DNA of 64,000 nt from Kribbella caucasensis. GTDB taxonomy: Bacteria > Actinomycetota > Actinomycetes > Propionibacteriales > Kribbellaceae. A program made the translations under genes and the position numbers. The stretch covers positions 62,001 through 126,000 of the forward strand of contig NZ_SNWQ01000022.1 of the NCBI RefSeq assembly GCF_004361855.1. Reading direction: 5' to 3'. The notes beneath the pieces were generated by a model, which saw only the letters and a list, made by a program, of their open reading frames with translations, searched no databases and had not been told where the DNA came from. This document shows, in pieces, positions 48,298 through 56,323 of the stretch (position 1 is the first letter of the stretch; the number at the start of each line of letters is the position of its first letter).

Positions 48298-48822
48298 CTA
48301 GGAGTTCAGCAGGGTTTGCTGGAGGCCTACGAGGGTGATGGCGCTGACGATCTCGCGGCGCTGGATCAAGCCCGGTACGTCGGACAGCGGGATCCACTCG
48401 ATTCGGTCGGACTCGTTTCGCTCGACCGGGTGCCCGATCCAGGTCGCCGTGGTGGCGCGGTACACGTGGTGGGCCGCGTCCATGATCCCCGCGCCCGGCT
48501 GGGAGTAGATCAGCTCGCTCAGCGGCCCCGGACGCCAGCCGGTCTCCTCCTCGACCTCCCGCGCGGCCGCCGCGATCGGCGTCTCACCGGGCTCGACGAT
48601 CCCCATCGGCAGTTCCCAGGCCCACGTGTCCGTCAGGAACCGATGCCGCCAGAGCAGCAGCACCCGATCGTCGACGTCCGTCACTACCGCAGCGGCCACG
48701 TCGCTCAGGCGGATCGCGTGGTACTCCGTCCGCCCTCCATCCGGCTGTTCGACGTCCAGGGCGCGCACGCTCAACCACCGACTGCCCCAGAGCTCCTCGT
48801 CACCGTGGATCCGCCAGCGCAT
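48298..48822 (-). CDS. Nudix hydrolase, ADP-ribose pyrophosphatase-like
   Basis: A 174-residue Nudix protein: VDDRVLLLWRHRFLTDTWAW, ELPMGIVEPGET followed by AAAREVEEETGWRPG is the Nudix box, and SQPGAGIMDAAHHVYRATTA is reminiscent of the NudF/ADP-ribose group. It should hydrolyse ADP-ribose or a related nucleotide sugar. ATG 48822; divergent from the MFS transporter gene, with only ~80 bp between. Confidence 0.88.
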   Translation of the reverse strand: MRWRIHGDEELWGSRWLSVRALDVEQPDGGRTEYHAIRLSDVAAAVVTDVDDRVLLLWRHRFLTDTWAWELPMGIVEPGETPIAAAAREVEEETGWRPGPLSELIYSQPGAGIMDAAHHVYRATTATWIGHPVERNESDRIEWIPLSDVPGLIQRREIVSAITLVGLQQTLLNS

Positions 48823-48905
48823 GGTTACGGACGAACCCTATGTCGATCCACGGTTCGTCCGTACGACGCACTGGTATCGGACGGATCGTCGGAAGGACTG
48901 GACGG

Positions 48906-50378
48906 ATGGACATCGTGGCGGCACCCAAGGCGGGTCGCAGGGAGTGGATCGGACTCGCAGTACTCGCACTGCCCACCCTCCTGGTCTCACTGGACACGTT
49001 CGTGATGCTGCTGGCGCTCCCACCGGTCGCCACGGCGCTCGGCGCGACCAGTAGCGAGCAGCTGTGGATCATGGACGTCTACGGGTTCATGGTCGCCGGG
49101 TTCATGATCACGATGGGGTCCCTGGGCGACCGGATCGGGCGACGCCGGTTGTTGCTCGCGTCAGCGCTCGTATTCGGGGTGGCGTCCGTGCTCGCGGCGT
49201 ACGCGAACAGCCCGGAGCTCCTGATCGGCGCCCGCGCCCTGCTCGGTCTGGCCGGTGCCGCGATCACGCCGTGCACGCTCTCCCTGGTGATGAATCTGTT
49301 CCGCGATCCCCGGCAGCAGGCCTCCGCGATCGGGATCTGGGGCGGCTGCTTCACGGTCGGTGCGGTGATCGGTCCGGTCGTCGGTGGGGTGCTGTTGGAG
49401 CACTTCTGGTGGGGTGCGGTGTTCCTGATCGGGGTGCCCGCGATGGTGGTGCTGCTGGTCGCCGGGCCGCTGTTGCTGCCGGAGTACCGCGATGCGTCAG
49501 CCGGGCGGATCGACCTGCCGAGTGTGGCGCTCTCGCTCGCCGGGATCCTGCCCTTGATCCAAGGGCTGAAGCAGTTGGCGGCGTCCGGTTGGGGTGCTGG
49601 GCCGGCCGGGTTCCTGGTTGTCGGGCTGGTGTTCGGGTGGTTGTTCCTGCGGAGGCAGCGGCGGCTGGTGGATCCGCTGGTCGATCTGGGGTTGTTCCGG
49701 AAGCGGACGTTCACGGTGACGTTGGGGAGCATGATGACGTACTCGATGCTCTCCGGCGGGGTGATGGTGTTCGTCGCGCAGTACTTCCAGCTGGTCGACG
49801 GGTTGTCGCCGCTGAAGTCCGGGCTGGCACTGGTGCCGGGCATGATCACGTCGACCGTGAGCTTTCAGGTCGCTCCTTTGCTGGCCCGGTGGATCCGGCC
49901 GGGGCGGTTGATCGCGGGGGCGCTGGTGTTCACCGTGGTGGGGATGGGGTTGGTCGCGGTGGCTGACAGTACGGCGATGCTGGTGGTCGCGTTCGCTGTC
50001 ACCTGCCTCGGGGTTGCGCCGTTGATCGTGCTGGGGACGAACCTGGTCGTCGGGTCCGTTCCGCCGGAGAAGGCGGGGACGGCTGCGGCGCTCTCACAGA
50101 CGGGCAACGAGTTCGGGTACGCGCTGGGCATCGCAGTACTGGGCTCTGTCGTCACCGCGGTGTACCGGAGTGGCGCACCGTCGTCGGGTGGCGACTCGCT
50201 CGCCGCTGCACTCTCCGCCGGGCTCCCGGACGCCGTACTCGAGCAGGCGAGGGACGCGTTCACCAGTGGGCTGCACGTTGCCGCTGTGATCGCCGCCGTG
50301 GTGATCGCGGGGATGGCGGTGCTGCTGCGCGTCGTACTGCGCAAGCTTCCTGTACTAGGTGGCACCGACGGGCACTAG
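48906..50378 (+). CDS. MFS drug transporter, DHA2 (14-TMS) family
   Basis: A 490-residue transporter with about 14 hydrophobic segments. LDTFVMLLALPPVATALGAT is motif D1, SLGDRIGRRRLLL motif A and ALLGLAGAAITPCTLSLVMN with GAVIGPVVGGVL motif C for drug/H+ antiporters, close to QacA/SmvA and EmrB-like proteins. ATG 48906 follows GGAAGGA. It is near whiB7 but transcribed from its own intergenic region; a link to drug resistance is inference. Confidence 0.9.
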   Translation: MDIVAAPKAGRREWIGLAVLALPTLLVSLDTFVMLLALPPVATALGATSSEQLWIMDVYGFMVAGFMITMGSLGDRIGRRRLLLASALVFGVASVLAAYANSPELLIGARALLGLAGAAITPCTLSLVMNLFRDPRQQASAIGIWGGCFTVGAVIGPVVGGVLLEHFWWGAVFLIGVPAMVVLLVAGPLLLPEYRDASAGRIDLPSVALSLAGILPLIQGLKQLAASGWGAGPAGFLVVGLVFGWLFLRRQRRLVDPLVDLGLFRKRTFTVTLGSMMTYSMLSGGVMVFVAQYFQLVDGLSPLKSGLALVPGMITSTVSFQVAPLLARWIRPGRLIAGALVFTVVGMGLVAVADSTAMLVVAFAVTCLGVAPLIVLGTNLVVGSVPPEKAGTAAALSQTGNEFGYALGIAVLGSVVTAVYRSGAPSSGGDSLAAALSAGLPDAVLEQARDAFTSGLHVAAVIAAVVIAGMAVLLRVVLRKLPVLGGTDGH

Positions 50379-50393
50379 ATGCAGACTGGTGCC

Positions 50394-50561
50394 ATGGCCA
50401 ATCCGACCTGTGCACTGTGTGGTCAGCAAGCCGACAGTGAGGACCTACCACTCACCTGGGTGACGTCGCTGGAGAACGGCCGGCAGCTCGTGTACTGCGA
50501 CCGCTGTGCCCGCGACAACGTCCGCAACATCGAAACCAAGCTCGACAGCGCCTGGTGGTAG
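50394..50561 (+). CDS. Small zinc-ribbon protein
   Basis: A ~55-residue protein, MANPTCALCGQQADSEDLPL, with two CxxC pairs (CALC and CDRC) that should bind one zinc. The region between is LTWVTSLENGRQLVYCDRCA. ATG 50394 is chosen; ATG 50379 in the same frame is possible. It lies 15 bp after the MFS stop and is probably expressed with it. Similar small ribbons adjoin the ABC1-kinase gene in other Actinobacteria; role unknown. Confidence 0.78.
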   Translation: MANPTCALCGQQADSEDLPLTWVTSLENGRQLVYCDRCARDNVRNIETKLDSAWW

Positions 50562-50598
50562 CCAGACCGGCGGCCGACAGCTCGACCGACGGCCGGGG

Positions 50599-51918
50599 TC
50601 AGTCGTCGGCTGTCGTGAAGCCCGGCAGGAACTCCTCGAGCACCTCGCGAAAGGGAGCTTCCGCCTCCAGCTGGGCAAGAACCGCCATGCCACCGATCCA
50701 CAGTCGGTGGATGAGCACGTACGACGGCGGCATGTTGAGCTTGAAGGCCAGTGAGGCGTTCGGGGAGCGGAAATCGCCGGTGCGGCTCGCCTGTTCGCGC
50801 ATCCAGGCCCGGCTGAACTGGAACGTCTCGGACCGGGCCGGCTCCGCGAACGGCGCCAGGTAGTCCATCAGCTGATCCGGGTCGATCTCCATCCGCGGCT
50901 TGACGAACCCCTCGTCGCGCAGCCCCTTCAGCACCGCGGCGCCGTCGCCGTCCAGCGAGATCCGCAGCAACCGCCCGATCGCGGGCGGCAGCCCGTCCGG
51001 GAGCCGTGCGCAGAGGCCGAAGTCGACCACGCCGAGCCGTCCGTCCTCCATCACCCGGAAGTTGCCGGGGTGCGGATCCGAGTGCAGCAACCCGGCCAGC
51101 CGCGGCCCGCTGAACATGAACCGCACGTACTTCAGCCCGATCTCGTCGCGCTCCTGCTTGGTGCCGCTCGCGATCACCGACGACAGCGGCTTGCCCTCGA
51201 TCCACTCCGACACGATCACCGAAGGGGAGTGCTTGATCACGCGAGGTACGACGAATTCGGGGTGCCCCTTGAACGCATCGGCGTACTGCTGCTGGGCCTG
51301 CGCCTCGCGGTCGTAGTCGAGTTCTTCGCCGATCCGCTCCTGCAGTTCCGCGACCAGCGGCTTCATGTCGAGCCCGGGGACCAGCGTGCCGAACGTCCGG
51401 GCGAACCGGCCGAGCTGCCGCAGGTCCGCCCGCAACGCCTCCGCGGCGCCCGGGTACTGCAGCTTGACGGCGACCTCGCGCCCGTCCTTCAGCACCCCGC
51501 GATGCACCTGCCCGATCGACGCGGCCGCGGCCGGCAGGTCGTCGAACTCCTCGAACCGGTCCCGCCACCGCCGGCCCAGCTCACGCGACAGGATCGTGTG
51601 CACGGTCGAGGCCGGCATCGGCGGAGCAGAGTCCTGCAGCTTGGTCAGGGTCGCCCGGTACGGCGCCGCGAGCTCCTCGGGCATCGCGGACTCCATCAGG
51701 CTCAGCATCTGCCCGAACTTCATCGCGCCGCCCTTGAGCTCACCCAGGACGGCGAACAGCTGATCGGCGGTCCGGCGCTGGAACTCGGCCATCACCGCCT
51801 CGGCCGGCGCCCCGCCGATCCGCTTGCCGAGTCCGACGGTCGCCCGCCCCGCGGCACCGAGCGGCAGGCTGGCGAGCTTCGCAGTACGGCTCAACGCCTT
51901 GCGAGGGAGGTCCGACAC
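50599..51918 (-). CDS. ABC1/AarF/UbiB-family atypical kinase
   Basis: A 439-residue ABC1 kinase-like protein. The N-terminal KxGQ motif (GGAMKFGQMLSLMESAMPEE), the A-rich nucleotide loop AAAASIGQVHRG, the Lys in VAVKLQYPG, catalytic HSDPHPGNF and metal-binding VDFGLCARLP are all present. Members support quinone or isoprenoid-lipid metabolism in other organisms; the actinobacterial role is unclear. Rv3197 is the counterpart beside whiB7. ATG 51918. Confidence 0.9.
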   Translation of the reverse strand: MSDLPRKALSRTAKLASLPLGAAGRATVGLGKRIGGAPAEAVMAEFQRRTADQLFAVLGELKGGAMKFGQMLSLMESAMPEELAAPYRATLTKLQDSAPPMPASTVHTILSRELGRRWRDRFEEFDDLPAAAASIGQVHRGVLKDGREVAVKLQYPGAAEALRADLRQLGRFARTFGTLVPGLDMKPLVAELQERIGEELDYDREAQAQQQYADAFKGHPEFVVPRVIKHSPSVIVSEWIEGKPLSSVIASGTKQERDEIGLKYVRFMFSGPRLAGLLHSDPHPGNFRVMEDGRLGVVDFGLCARLPDGLPPAIGRLLRISLDGDGAAVLKGLRDEGFVKPRMEIDPDQLMDYLAPFAEPARSETFQFSRAWMREQASRTGDFRSPNASLAFKLNMPPSYVLIHRLWIGGMAVLAQLEAEAPFREVLEEFLPGFTTADD

Positions 51919-52058
51919 TCTCCCATTCTGTCGGGTCCCCCCAAGCGAACCCCACCCCGGGTCGTCCCAAGCGCCTGCCAGTTGTTCCGGCCGTTAGACG
52001 CGACGAGGGGCGGTGGTCCGACCTGGTGGTCGGGCCGCCGCCCCTACGACTTGGTGCG

Positions 52059-52217
52059 TCAGGCCTTGCCGAGGATCCGGTTCAGGTTCGTACCGCACTC
52101 GGGGCACTTGGCCTTGGCCATGCGCGTGCCCTTGTCGTTGACCTTGACCTCGCCGTCGGCGGTGCGCTTGGCCTTGCACTTGACGCAGTAGAACTCGCCG
52201 CTCCAGGTCTCTGCCAT
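52059..52217 (-). CDS. DUF5679-like small zinc-ribbon protein
   Basis: A 52-residue protein, MAETWSGEFYCVKCKAKRTA, followed by DGEVKVNDKGTRMAKAKCPE and a final CGTNLNRILGKA. Two CxxC pairs form a zinc ribbon, in the pattern of DUF5679. It has a purine-rich AAGGAGAGGG upstream of ATG 52217. It was found by reading the minus strand directly and is short but clearly codon-biased. Function unknown. Confidence 0.85.
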   Translation of the reverse strand: MAETWSGEFYCVKCKAKRTADGEVKVNDKGTRMAKAKCPECGTNLNRILGKA

Positions 52218-52416
52218 GAGGGCCCTCTCCTTGCTCTGAATACCAGCCGGGGCGTTGGCCCCAGGCCGTCGTGGATGCTAGTGGCAGACCGTCCTGCCGT
52301 AGGCCGTTCGGCCCAGTTCGGGATTCACCCTACGGCAGGCTGAGCGCGACTCAAGCGCACTTCCCGGCCCGCGTGCCGCGTGGAAACCCCTTTCCGAGAT
52401 CACCGCCGACACAGAA

Positions 52417-52491
52417 CAGGCTCCCGGAGATCCGCCTGCGGAACCGCTCGGCTTCCCCTCCGAGCGGCCCCGGAGGCGGTCCGGGAGCCTG
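52417..52491. ncRNA. 75-nt three-segment hairpin, possible structured RNA
   Basis: Three stems stack in register: CAGGCTCCCGGA (52417-52428) with TCCGGGAGCCTG (52480-52491); CCGCCT (52432-52437) with AGGCGG (52474-52479); CCGCTCGG (52444-52451) with CCGAGCGG (52460-52467). Total 26 bp with an 8-nt loop and small internal loops. It is not at the end of either flanking gene, which both read away from it, so a small RNA, a terminator of an unseen transcript, or an extruding cruciform are options. Confidence 0.5.
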
Positions 52492-52536
52492 TTGCAGACG
52501 ACGCTAGAAGGCGCTCGGCGAACCGGCAACCCCGGA

Positions 52537-52691
52537 TTGTCCACCCCTGTGGATAAACCTGTGGGCAAGCTGTGGGACGCGCCGACGGACACTGTGGACG
52601 GGCGGGGGAACAGGATGTGAACAAACGGCGTCCATGGAACCGCTATCGGCCGTCTGACCTGCGAAAACGTTCGTGCACAGGATGTGGACGG
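52537..52691. promoter_or_regulatory. Cluster of DnaA-box-like sequences
   Basis: TTGTCCACC (52537), TGTGGATAA (52548, a perfect consensus box), TGTGGGCAA (52560), TGTGGGACG (52571), TGTGGACGG (52593) and TGTGGACGG (52683). All but the first share orientation. There is no dnaA, dnaN or rpmH nearby, so it is not an evident origin. Confidence 0.45.
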
Positions 52692-52728
52692 AAGAAAGTT
52701 GGGGGTTTCGGGCGATACGGTTTGCTCC

Positions 52729-53265
52729 ATGGCCGACTCTCCGCCGCGACCGATCCCGCCGTACGTGGACATCCGCCGCAGCAAGCGCCGCAAGCGCACC
52801 GTGAGCGCCTACCGGGACGGCGAGCGGGTGGTCGTGCTGATGCCCGACCGGCTGTCCGCCGCGGAGGAGGCGCGCTGGGTCGAGACCATGCTCCAGCGGC
52901 TCGAACGACAGCGCAGCCGGTCCCGCGTGTCGGACGAAAAATTGTTGGCCAGAGCACATGAACTCGCGTGTCGCCACCTGCCGGAAGTGCCCGAACCTGC
53001 GTCAGTTCGCTGGGTTTCGAACCAAAACAGACGATGGGGATCCTGCACTCCGGCGGACCGCTCGATCCGCCTCTCCACCCGGTTGCAGGCGATGCCGGCC
53101 TGGGTCGTCGACTACGTCCTGGTGCACGAACTCGCCCATCTGGTCGAGCCGTCGCACAACGCCGCCTTCTGGAACCTCGTCCACCGGTACCCCAAGGCCG
53201 AGCGGGCCGAGGGCTACCTGGAGGGCATCTCCGCCGCCGCCAACCTCACCCTCGACGACTTCTGA
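52729..53265 (+). CDS. YgjP/M48-like zinc metallopeptidase
   Basis: A 178-residue DUF45 (YgjP/WSS1-related) protein. VDIRRSKRRKRTVSAYRDGE starts the domain; VSNQNRRWGSCTPADRSIRL is the conserved W-G-S-C region and VLVHELAHLVEPSHNAAFWN contains the zinc-binding HExxH plus the third ligand His. Predicted peptidase; substrates unknown. ATG 52729. It lies in the conserved whiB7-ABC1 neighbourhood, and its upstream region has DnaA-box-like sites. Confidence 0.87.
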   Translation: MADSPPRPIPPYVDIRRSKRRKRTVSAYRDGERVVVLMPDRLSAAEEARWVETMLQRLERQRSRSRVSDEKLLARAHELACRHLPEVPEPASVRWVSNQNRRWGSCTPADRSIRLSTRLQAMPAWVVDYVLVHELAHLVEPSHNAAFWNLVHRYPKAERAEGYLEGISAAANLTLDDF

Positions 53266-53475
53266 CCCTCCCGGATACGGCGAACCGGGGTTCACCGCAG
53301 GGTGGGGTGTGGTCTACCCCAGGGTGGGGGTGGGGCTGGCCCCAGGGTGAACTCGGTGGTCTCCTGCATGGTGGCGAACTACTGCTCTCCAGAAGGCTTG
53401 GACTCGTGACCAGCGACGGCGACCGGCCGGGCTGGGCGGGTGCGCCTGAGGGGGCGCAGAGGGGCAGGGAAACCA

Positions 53476-55665
53476 ATGGCCAGGGGACAACTCACGGTGC
53501 GGATGGCACGCTGGAGCGCCACCCATCCGTGGCGGGCGATCGGGATGTGGGTCGTTGTGGTCGCCGCCTGTTTCGCACTCGGGTCGATGACCGGGACCAA
53601 GGAGTCGACCAACGAGGGCGACATCGGTGAGGTGACCCGGGCCGACAACATCGTCAAATCCGGCAACTTCGAGGACCACGACGTCGAGAGCGTGCTGATC
53701 ACCGCGCACTCCGGCCAGCTCGACCAGGCCGAGGCCGGCCGGGTCGCCACCGTGGTGACTGAGCGGATGCGCGCCCTCGGTGGGGTCGCGGAGGTCGCCC
53801 AGCCGATCCTGTCGCCGAAGAAGGAAGCGCTGATCGTCAGGGTCACCCTGAAGGACGGCGACGACGACAACCGGGTGCAGCCGCTGCTCGACACGACCGC
53901 CAAGGTCCAGCAGGACTACCCGGGACTGCGGGTCGAGCAGGTCGGCGGCGAGTCGATCGACAAGGCACTGAACGAAACGCTCGGTGAGGACTTCAAGCGG
54001 GCCGAGATGTTCAGCCTGCCGGTGACACTCGCGATCCTCCTGATCGCGTTCGGCGCACTGATCGCCGCCTCGGTACCGCTGCTGCTCGCCCTGTCGTCGG
54101 TCGCCGCCGCGATCGGGTTATCCGCGGCCGCCTCCCAGCTCATTCCCGCGGTCGACGCGGTGAACAGCGTCATCCTGCTGATCGGTATGGCGGTCGGCGT
54201 CGACTACTCGCTCTTCTACGTCCGCCGCGAACGCGAGGAACGGGCCAAGGGCCGTGGTCACATCGACGCGGTCGAGATCGCCGCTGCCACGTCTGGCCAC
54301 GCGGTCGTCGTCTCCGGTACCGCGGTGATCATCTCGATGGCCGGGCTGTTCCTCGCTCGCGACGCGGTGTTCTCCTCGTTCGCGGTCGGTTCGATCCTGG
54401 TTGTCGCGGTCGCCGTGGTCGGGTCGCTGACCGTCCTGCCGGCGGTGCTGGCCAAGCTCGGTCGTTGGGTGGACCGTCCGCGGATCCCGTTGCTGTGGCG
54501 GCTCACGGCTCGTAACAGCAAGCCCCGGTTCTGGCCCGCGGTCCTCAAGCCGGCCATCAAGCACCCGGTCGCGACGCTGCTGGTCTCCGTCATCGCGTTG
54601 CTCGCCGTGGCATCCCCCGCACTCGGTATGAAGCTGAAGTTCCCGGGGACGGAGGACCTGCCGCGCGACACTGCGGTGATGAAGGCGTACGACCGGCTCA
54701 CCGCGGCGTTCCCGAGCACCGGCACCAGCCACGAGGTCGCAGTACGGGCTCCGGCGGATCAGCAGGCGGCGGTTCAGGCTGCGCTGACTCAGTTGGTCAA
54801 GCGGACCCAGTCCGACCCGCTGTTCGCGCAGGACGGGTTGGAGGAGCCGCAGGTGTCGCAGGACCGCACGGTGACTGTGCTGGAGGTCGCGACGCCGTAC
54901 GAGGGTGGTAGTGAGCAGGCCCGTGATTCGCTGACCAAGTTGCGCACGGAACTGATGCCGCAGACCGTCGGCAAGGTGCCGGGCGTCGAGTACGCGGTCG
55001 GCGGGTTCGTCGCGGCCGATGTGGACTATGCGGCGCACACCCGGGCGAAGCTGCCGCTGGTGATCGGGTTCGTCCTGCTGCTGACGATGATCGTGATGAT
55101 GGTGACCTTCCGGTCCGTGGTCGTCGCGTTGACCGCGATCGGGCTGAACGTGCTCAGCGCCGGCGCGGCGTACGGGGTCGTTACCGCGGTGTTCCAGAAC
55201 ACCTGGGCTGAAGGGTTGCTCGACTTCCGCTCGAACGGCGCGGTCGTGTCGTGGCTGCCACTGTTCCTCTTCGTGGTGCTGTTCGGGTTGTCGATGGACT
55301 ACCACGTCTTCGTGGTCAGCCGGATCCGGGAAGCCGTACTGCGTGGGGTGCCGACCCGCAAGGCCGTTGCCGACGGCATCACCGGTTCGGCCGGTGTGGT
55401 GACGAGTGCGGCCGCGGTGATGATCGGGGTGTTCGCGGTCTTCGCGACGCTGAGCACGCTCGACATGAAGCAGCTCGGAGTCGGCCTGGCGGTGGCGATC
55501 CTGATCGACGCGACGATCATCCGGGCGGTCGTACTGCCGAGCGCGATGATCCTGCTCGGCGAAGCCAACTGGTGGGCACCGCGATGGTTGCGCGGTCGCC
55601 CCGCCAAGCACGCGGCCCCGACCGCCGCCCCCGAAGAAGAACGAGAGCTGACCCCAGTCGGCTGA
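53476..55665 (+). CDS. MMPL-family RND transporter
   Basis: A 729-residue RND/MMPL protein. TM1 (AIGMWVVVVAACFALGSMTG) precedes an external domain; TM2-6 include VTLAILLIAFGALIAASVPL and the essential-type IGMAVGVDYSLFYVRREREE; the second half repeats with FVVLFGLSMDYHVFVVSRIR (the GxxxDY signature twice, as in MmpL3). Such proteins export lipids or drugs with proton motive force. ATG 53476. Terminated by the hairpin at 55725. Confidence 0.92.
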   Translation: MARGQLTVRMARWSATHPWRAIGMWVVVVAACFALGSMTGTKESTNEGDIGEVTRADNIVKSGNFEDHDVESVLITAHSGQLDQAEAGRVATVVTERMRALGGVAEVAQPILSPKKEALIVRVTLKDGDDDNRVQPLLDTTAKVQQDYPGLRVEQVGGESIDKALNETLGEDFKRAEMFSLPVTLAILLIAFGALIAASVPLLLALSSVAAAIGLSAAASQLIPAVDAVNSVILLIGMAVGVDYSLFYVRREREERAKGRGHIDAVEIAAATSGHAVVVSGTAVIISMAGLFLARDAVFSSFAVGSILVVAVAVVGSLTVLPAVLAKLGRWVDRPRIPLLWRLTARNSKPRFWPAVLKPAIKHPVATLLVSVIALLAVASPALGMKLKFPGTEDLPRDTAVMKAYDRLTAAFPSTGTSHEVAVRAPADQQAAVQAALTQLVKRTQSDPLFAQDGLEEPQVSQDRTVTVLEVATPYEGGSEQARDSLTKLRTELMPQTVGKVPGVEYAVGGFVAADVDYAAHTRAKLPLVIGFVLLLTMIVMMVTFRSVVVALTAIGLNVLSAGAAYGVVTAVFQNTWAEGLLDFRSNGAVVSWLPLFLFVVLFGLSMDYHVFVVSRIREAVLRGVPTRKAVADGITGSAGVVTSAAAVMIGVFAVFATLSTLDMKQLGVGLAVAILIDATIIRAVVLPSAMILLGEANWWAPRWLRGRPAKHAAPTAAPEEERELTPVG

Positions 55666-55724
55666 ACACCAGGTCGCGCCGGCTGACCACGATCGGCTGA
55701 TCGACAACTGAAGAAGACAAGATC

Positions 55725-55764
55725 CCTCCGCCCCGGCCCGAGACGCATCCCGCCGGGGCGGAGG
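55725..55764 (+). terminator. Terminator hairpin after the MMPL gene
   Basis: CCTCCGCCCCGG (55725-55736) pairs perfectly with CCGGGGCGGAGG (55753-55764), 16-nt loop, 60 bp past the MMPL stop codon. Confidence 0.7.
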
Positions 55765-55821
55765 CCTGTATGGCGCCGGCTGGATCGCGACAGGAACCGG
55801 TCGTCCTGGATGACGATCAAC

Positions 55822-55890
55822 CCGCTGGCCGCTGGCCGCTGGCCGCTGGCCGCTGACCGCTGACCGGGGACCGCTGACCGGGGACCGGCG
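55822..55890. repeat. Heptamer tandem repeat CTGGCCG / CTGACCG
   Basis: Four direct copies of GCTGGCC pass into GCTGACC and GGGGACC variants. A simple slippage-type repeat, noncoding. Confidence 0.65.
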
Positions 55891-55940
55891 ACCCTGACCC
55901 GGGCGGTCTCGATGCCGGCGTGCTCGGCGTCCGGGGCGGA

Positions 55941-55999
55941 TTCTTGCCCGCTGCGAGCCAGAAACCCTCCGCAGTCGCCGCGAAAACCCTCCCCGGTCG
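55941..55999 (+). repeat. Dispersed intergenic repeat A, copy 2
   Basis: Begins TTCTTGCCCGCTGCGAGCCA and ends with GCCGCGAAAACCCTCCCCGG; matches 12056-12118 in reverse orientation with scattered changes and one gap. Confidence 0.55.
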
Positions 56000-56040
56000 C
56001 CGCGAATCGTCCCGGTCCATCGAGTGTTCCGGCGGACGGA

Positions 56041-56113
56041 CTGCGGAGCGACCTTGGGCACCGGCCAGTCACATATCGCGCCGGACTACGCCTGGTGGGT
56101 GCTCAAGGTGGGT
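56041..56113. repeat. Dispersed intergenic repeat B, copy 2
   Basis: Contains TTGGGCACCGGCCAGTC and GCCTGGTGGGTGCTCAAGGT, matching 3239-3313. Lies 42 bp after repeat A. Confidence 0.55.
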
Positions 56114-56323
56114 CGCCGGCTCCGGGCGGGGCTGGCGCTGAGGTATCCGTTGGGACCGGGGCGTGGCGGGGCCGGGTGAGGTTGGAGTGAGGCAGGGTCG
56201 GTGAGGCGTGGTCGGGTGAGGCGAGCGGGGTGAGGTGGGTGAGGCGGGCGGGGCGAGGTGGGGAGGCAGGGCCGGGTGGGTGAGGCGGGGCCGGGTGAGG
56301 TGAGGCGTGGGGTGGGGGGTGCG

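Larger units (their letters stand above)
52218..52728. other. 511-bp divergent intergenic region with two structures and DnaA-box-like sites
   Basis: Between the DUF5679 gene (minus) and the metallopeptidase gene (plus). It contains CCTGCCGTAGG/CCTACGGCAGG (11-bp inverted repeat, 52287-52342), a 75-nt compound hairpin (52417-52491) and six TGTGGAC/TTGTCCAC-like boxes (52537-52691). No ORF is credible. Confidence 0.65.
55666..56323. other. 658-bp intergenic region with repeats
   Basis: No gene. It holds a terminator (55725-55764), a CTGGCCG/CTGACCG heptamer array (about 55822-55890), dispersed repeats A and B (55941-56113) and a G-rich GGTGAGGCGGG-type low-complexity stretch (56130-56320). 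Frames over it are Arg/Pro-rich artefacts. Confidence 0.7.

Noticed and set aside
47630..48397. Glycine-rich minus-strand frames over the C-rich tandem repeats
   Set aside because: They are the repeat unit read as protein (GGGGGG, RRWAGV). No ribosome binding site, and they overlap a real small gene and a Nudix gene.
52537..52691. DnaA-box cluster considered as the replication origin
   Set aside because: No dnaA, dnaN, recF, gyrB or rpmH in the window and no AT-rich unwinding region; reported only as a box cluster.
54118..56061. Minus-strand frame opposite the MMPL gene
   Set aside because: Antisense shadow with His/Arg/Asp-rich nonsense; no start signal or domain.
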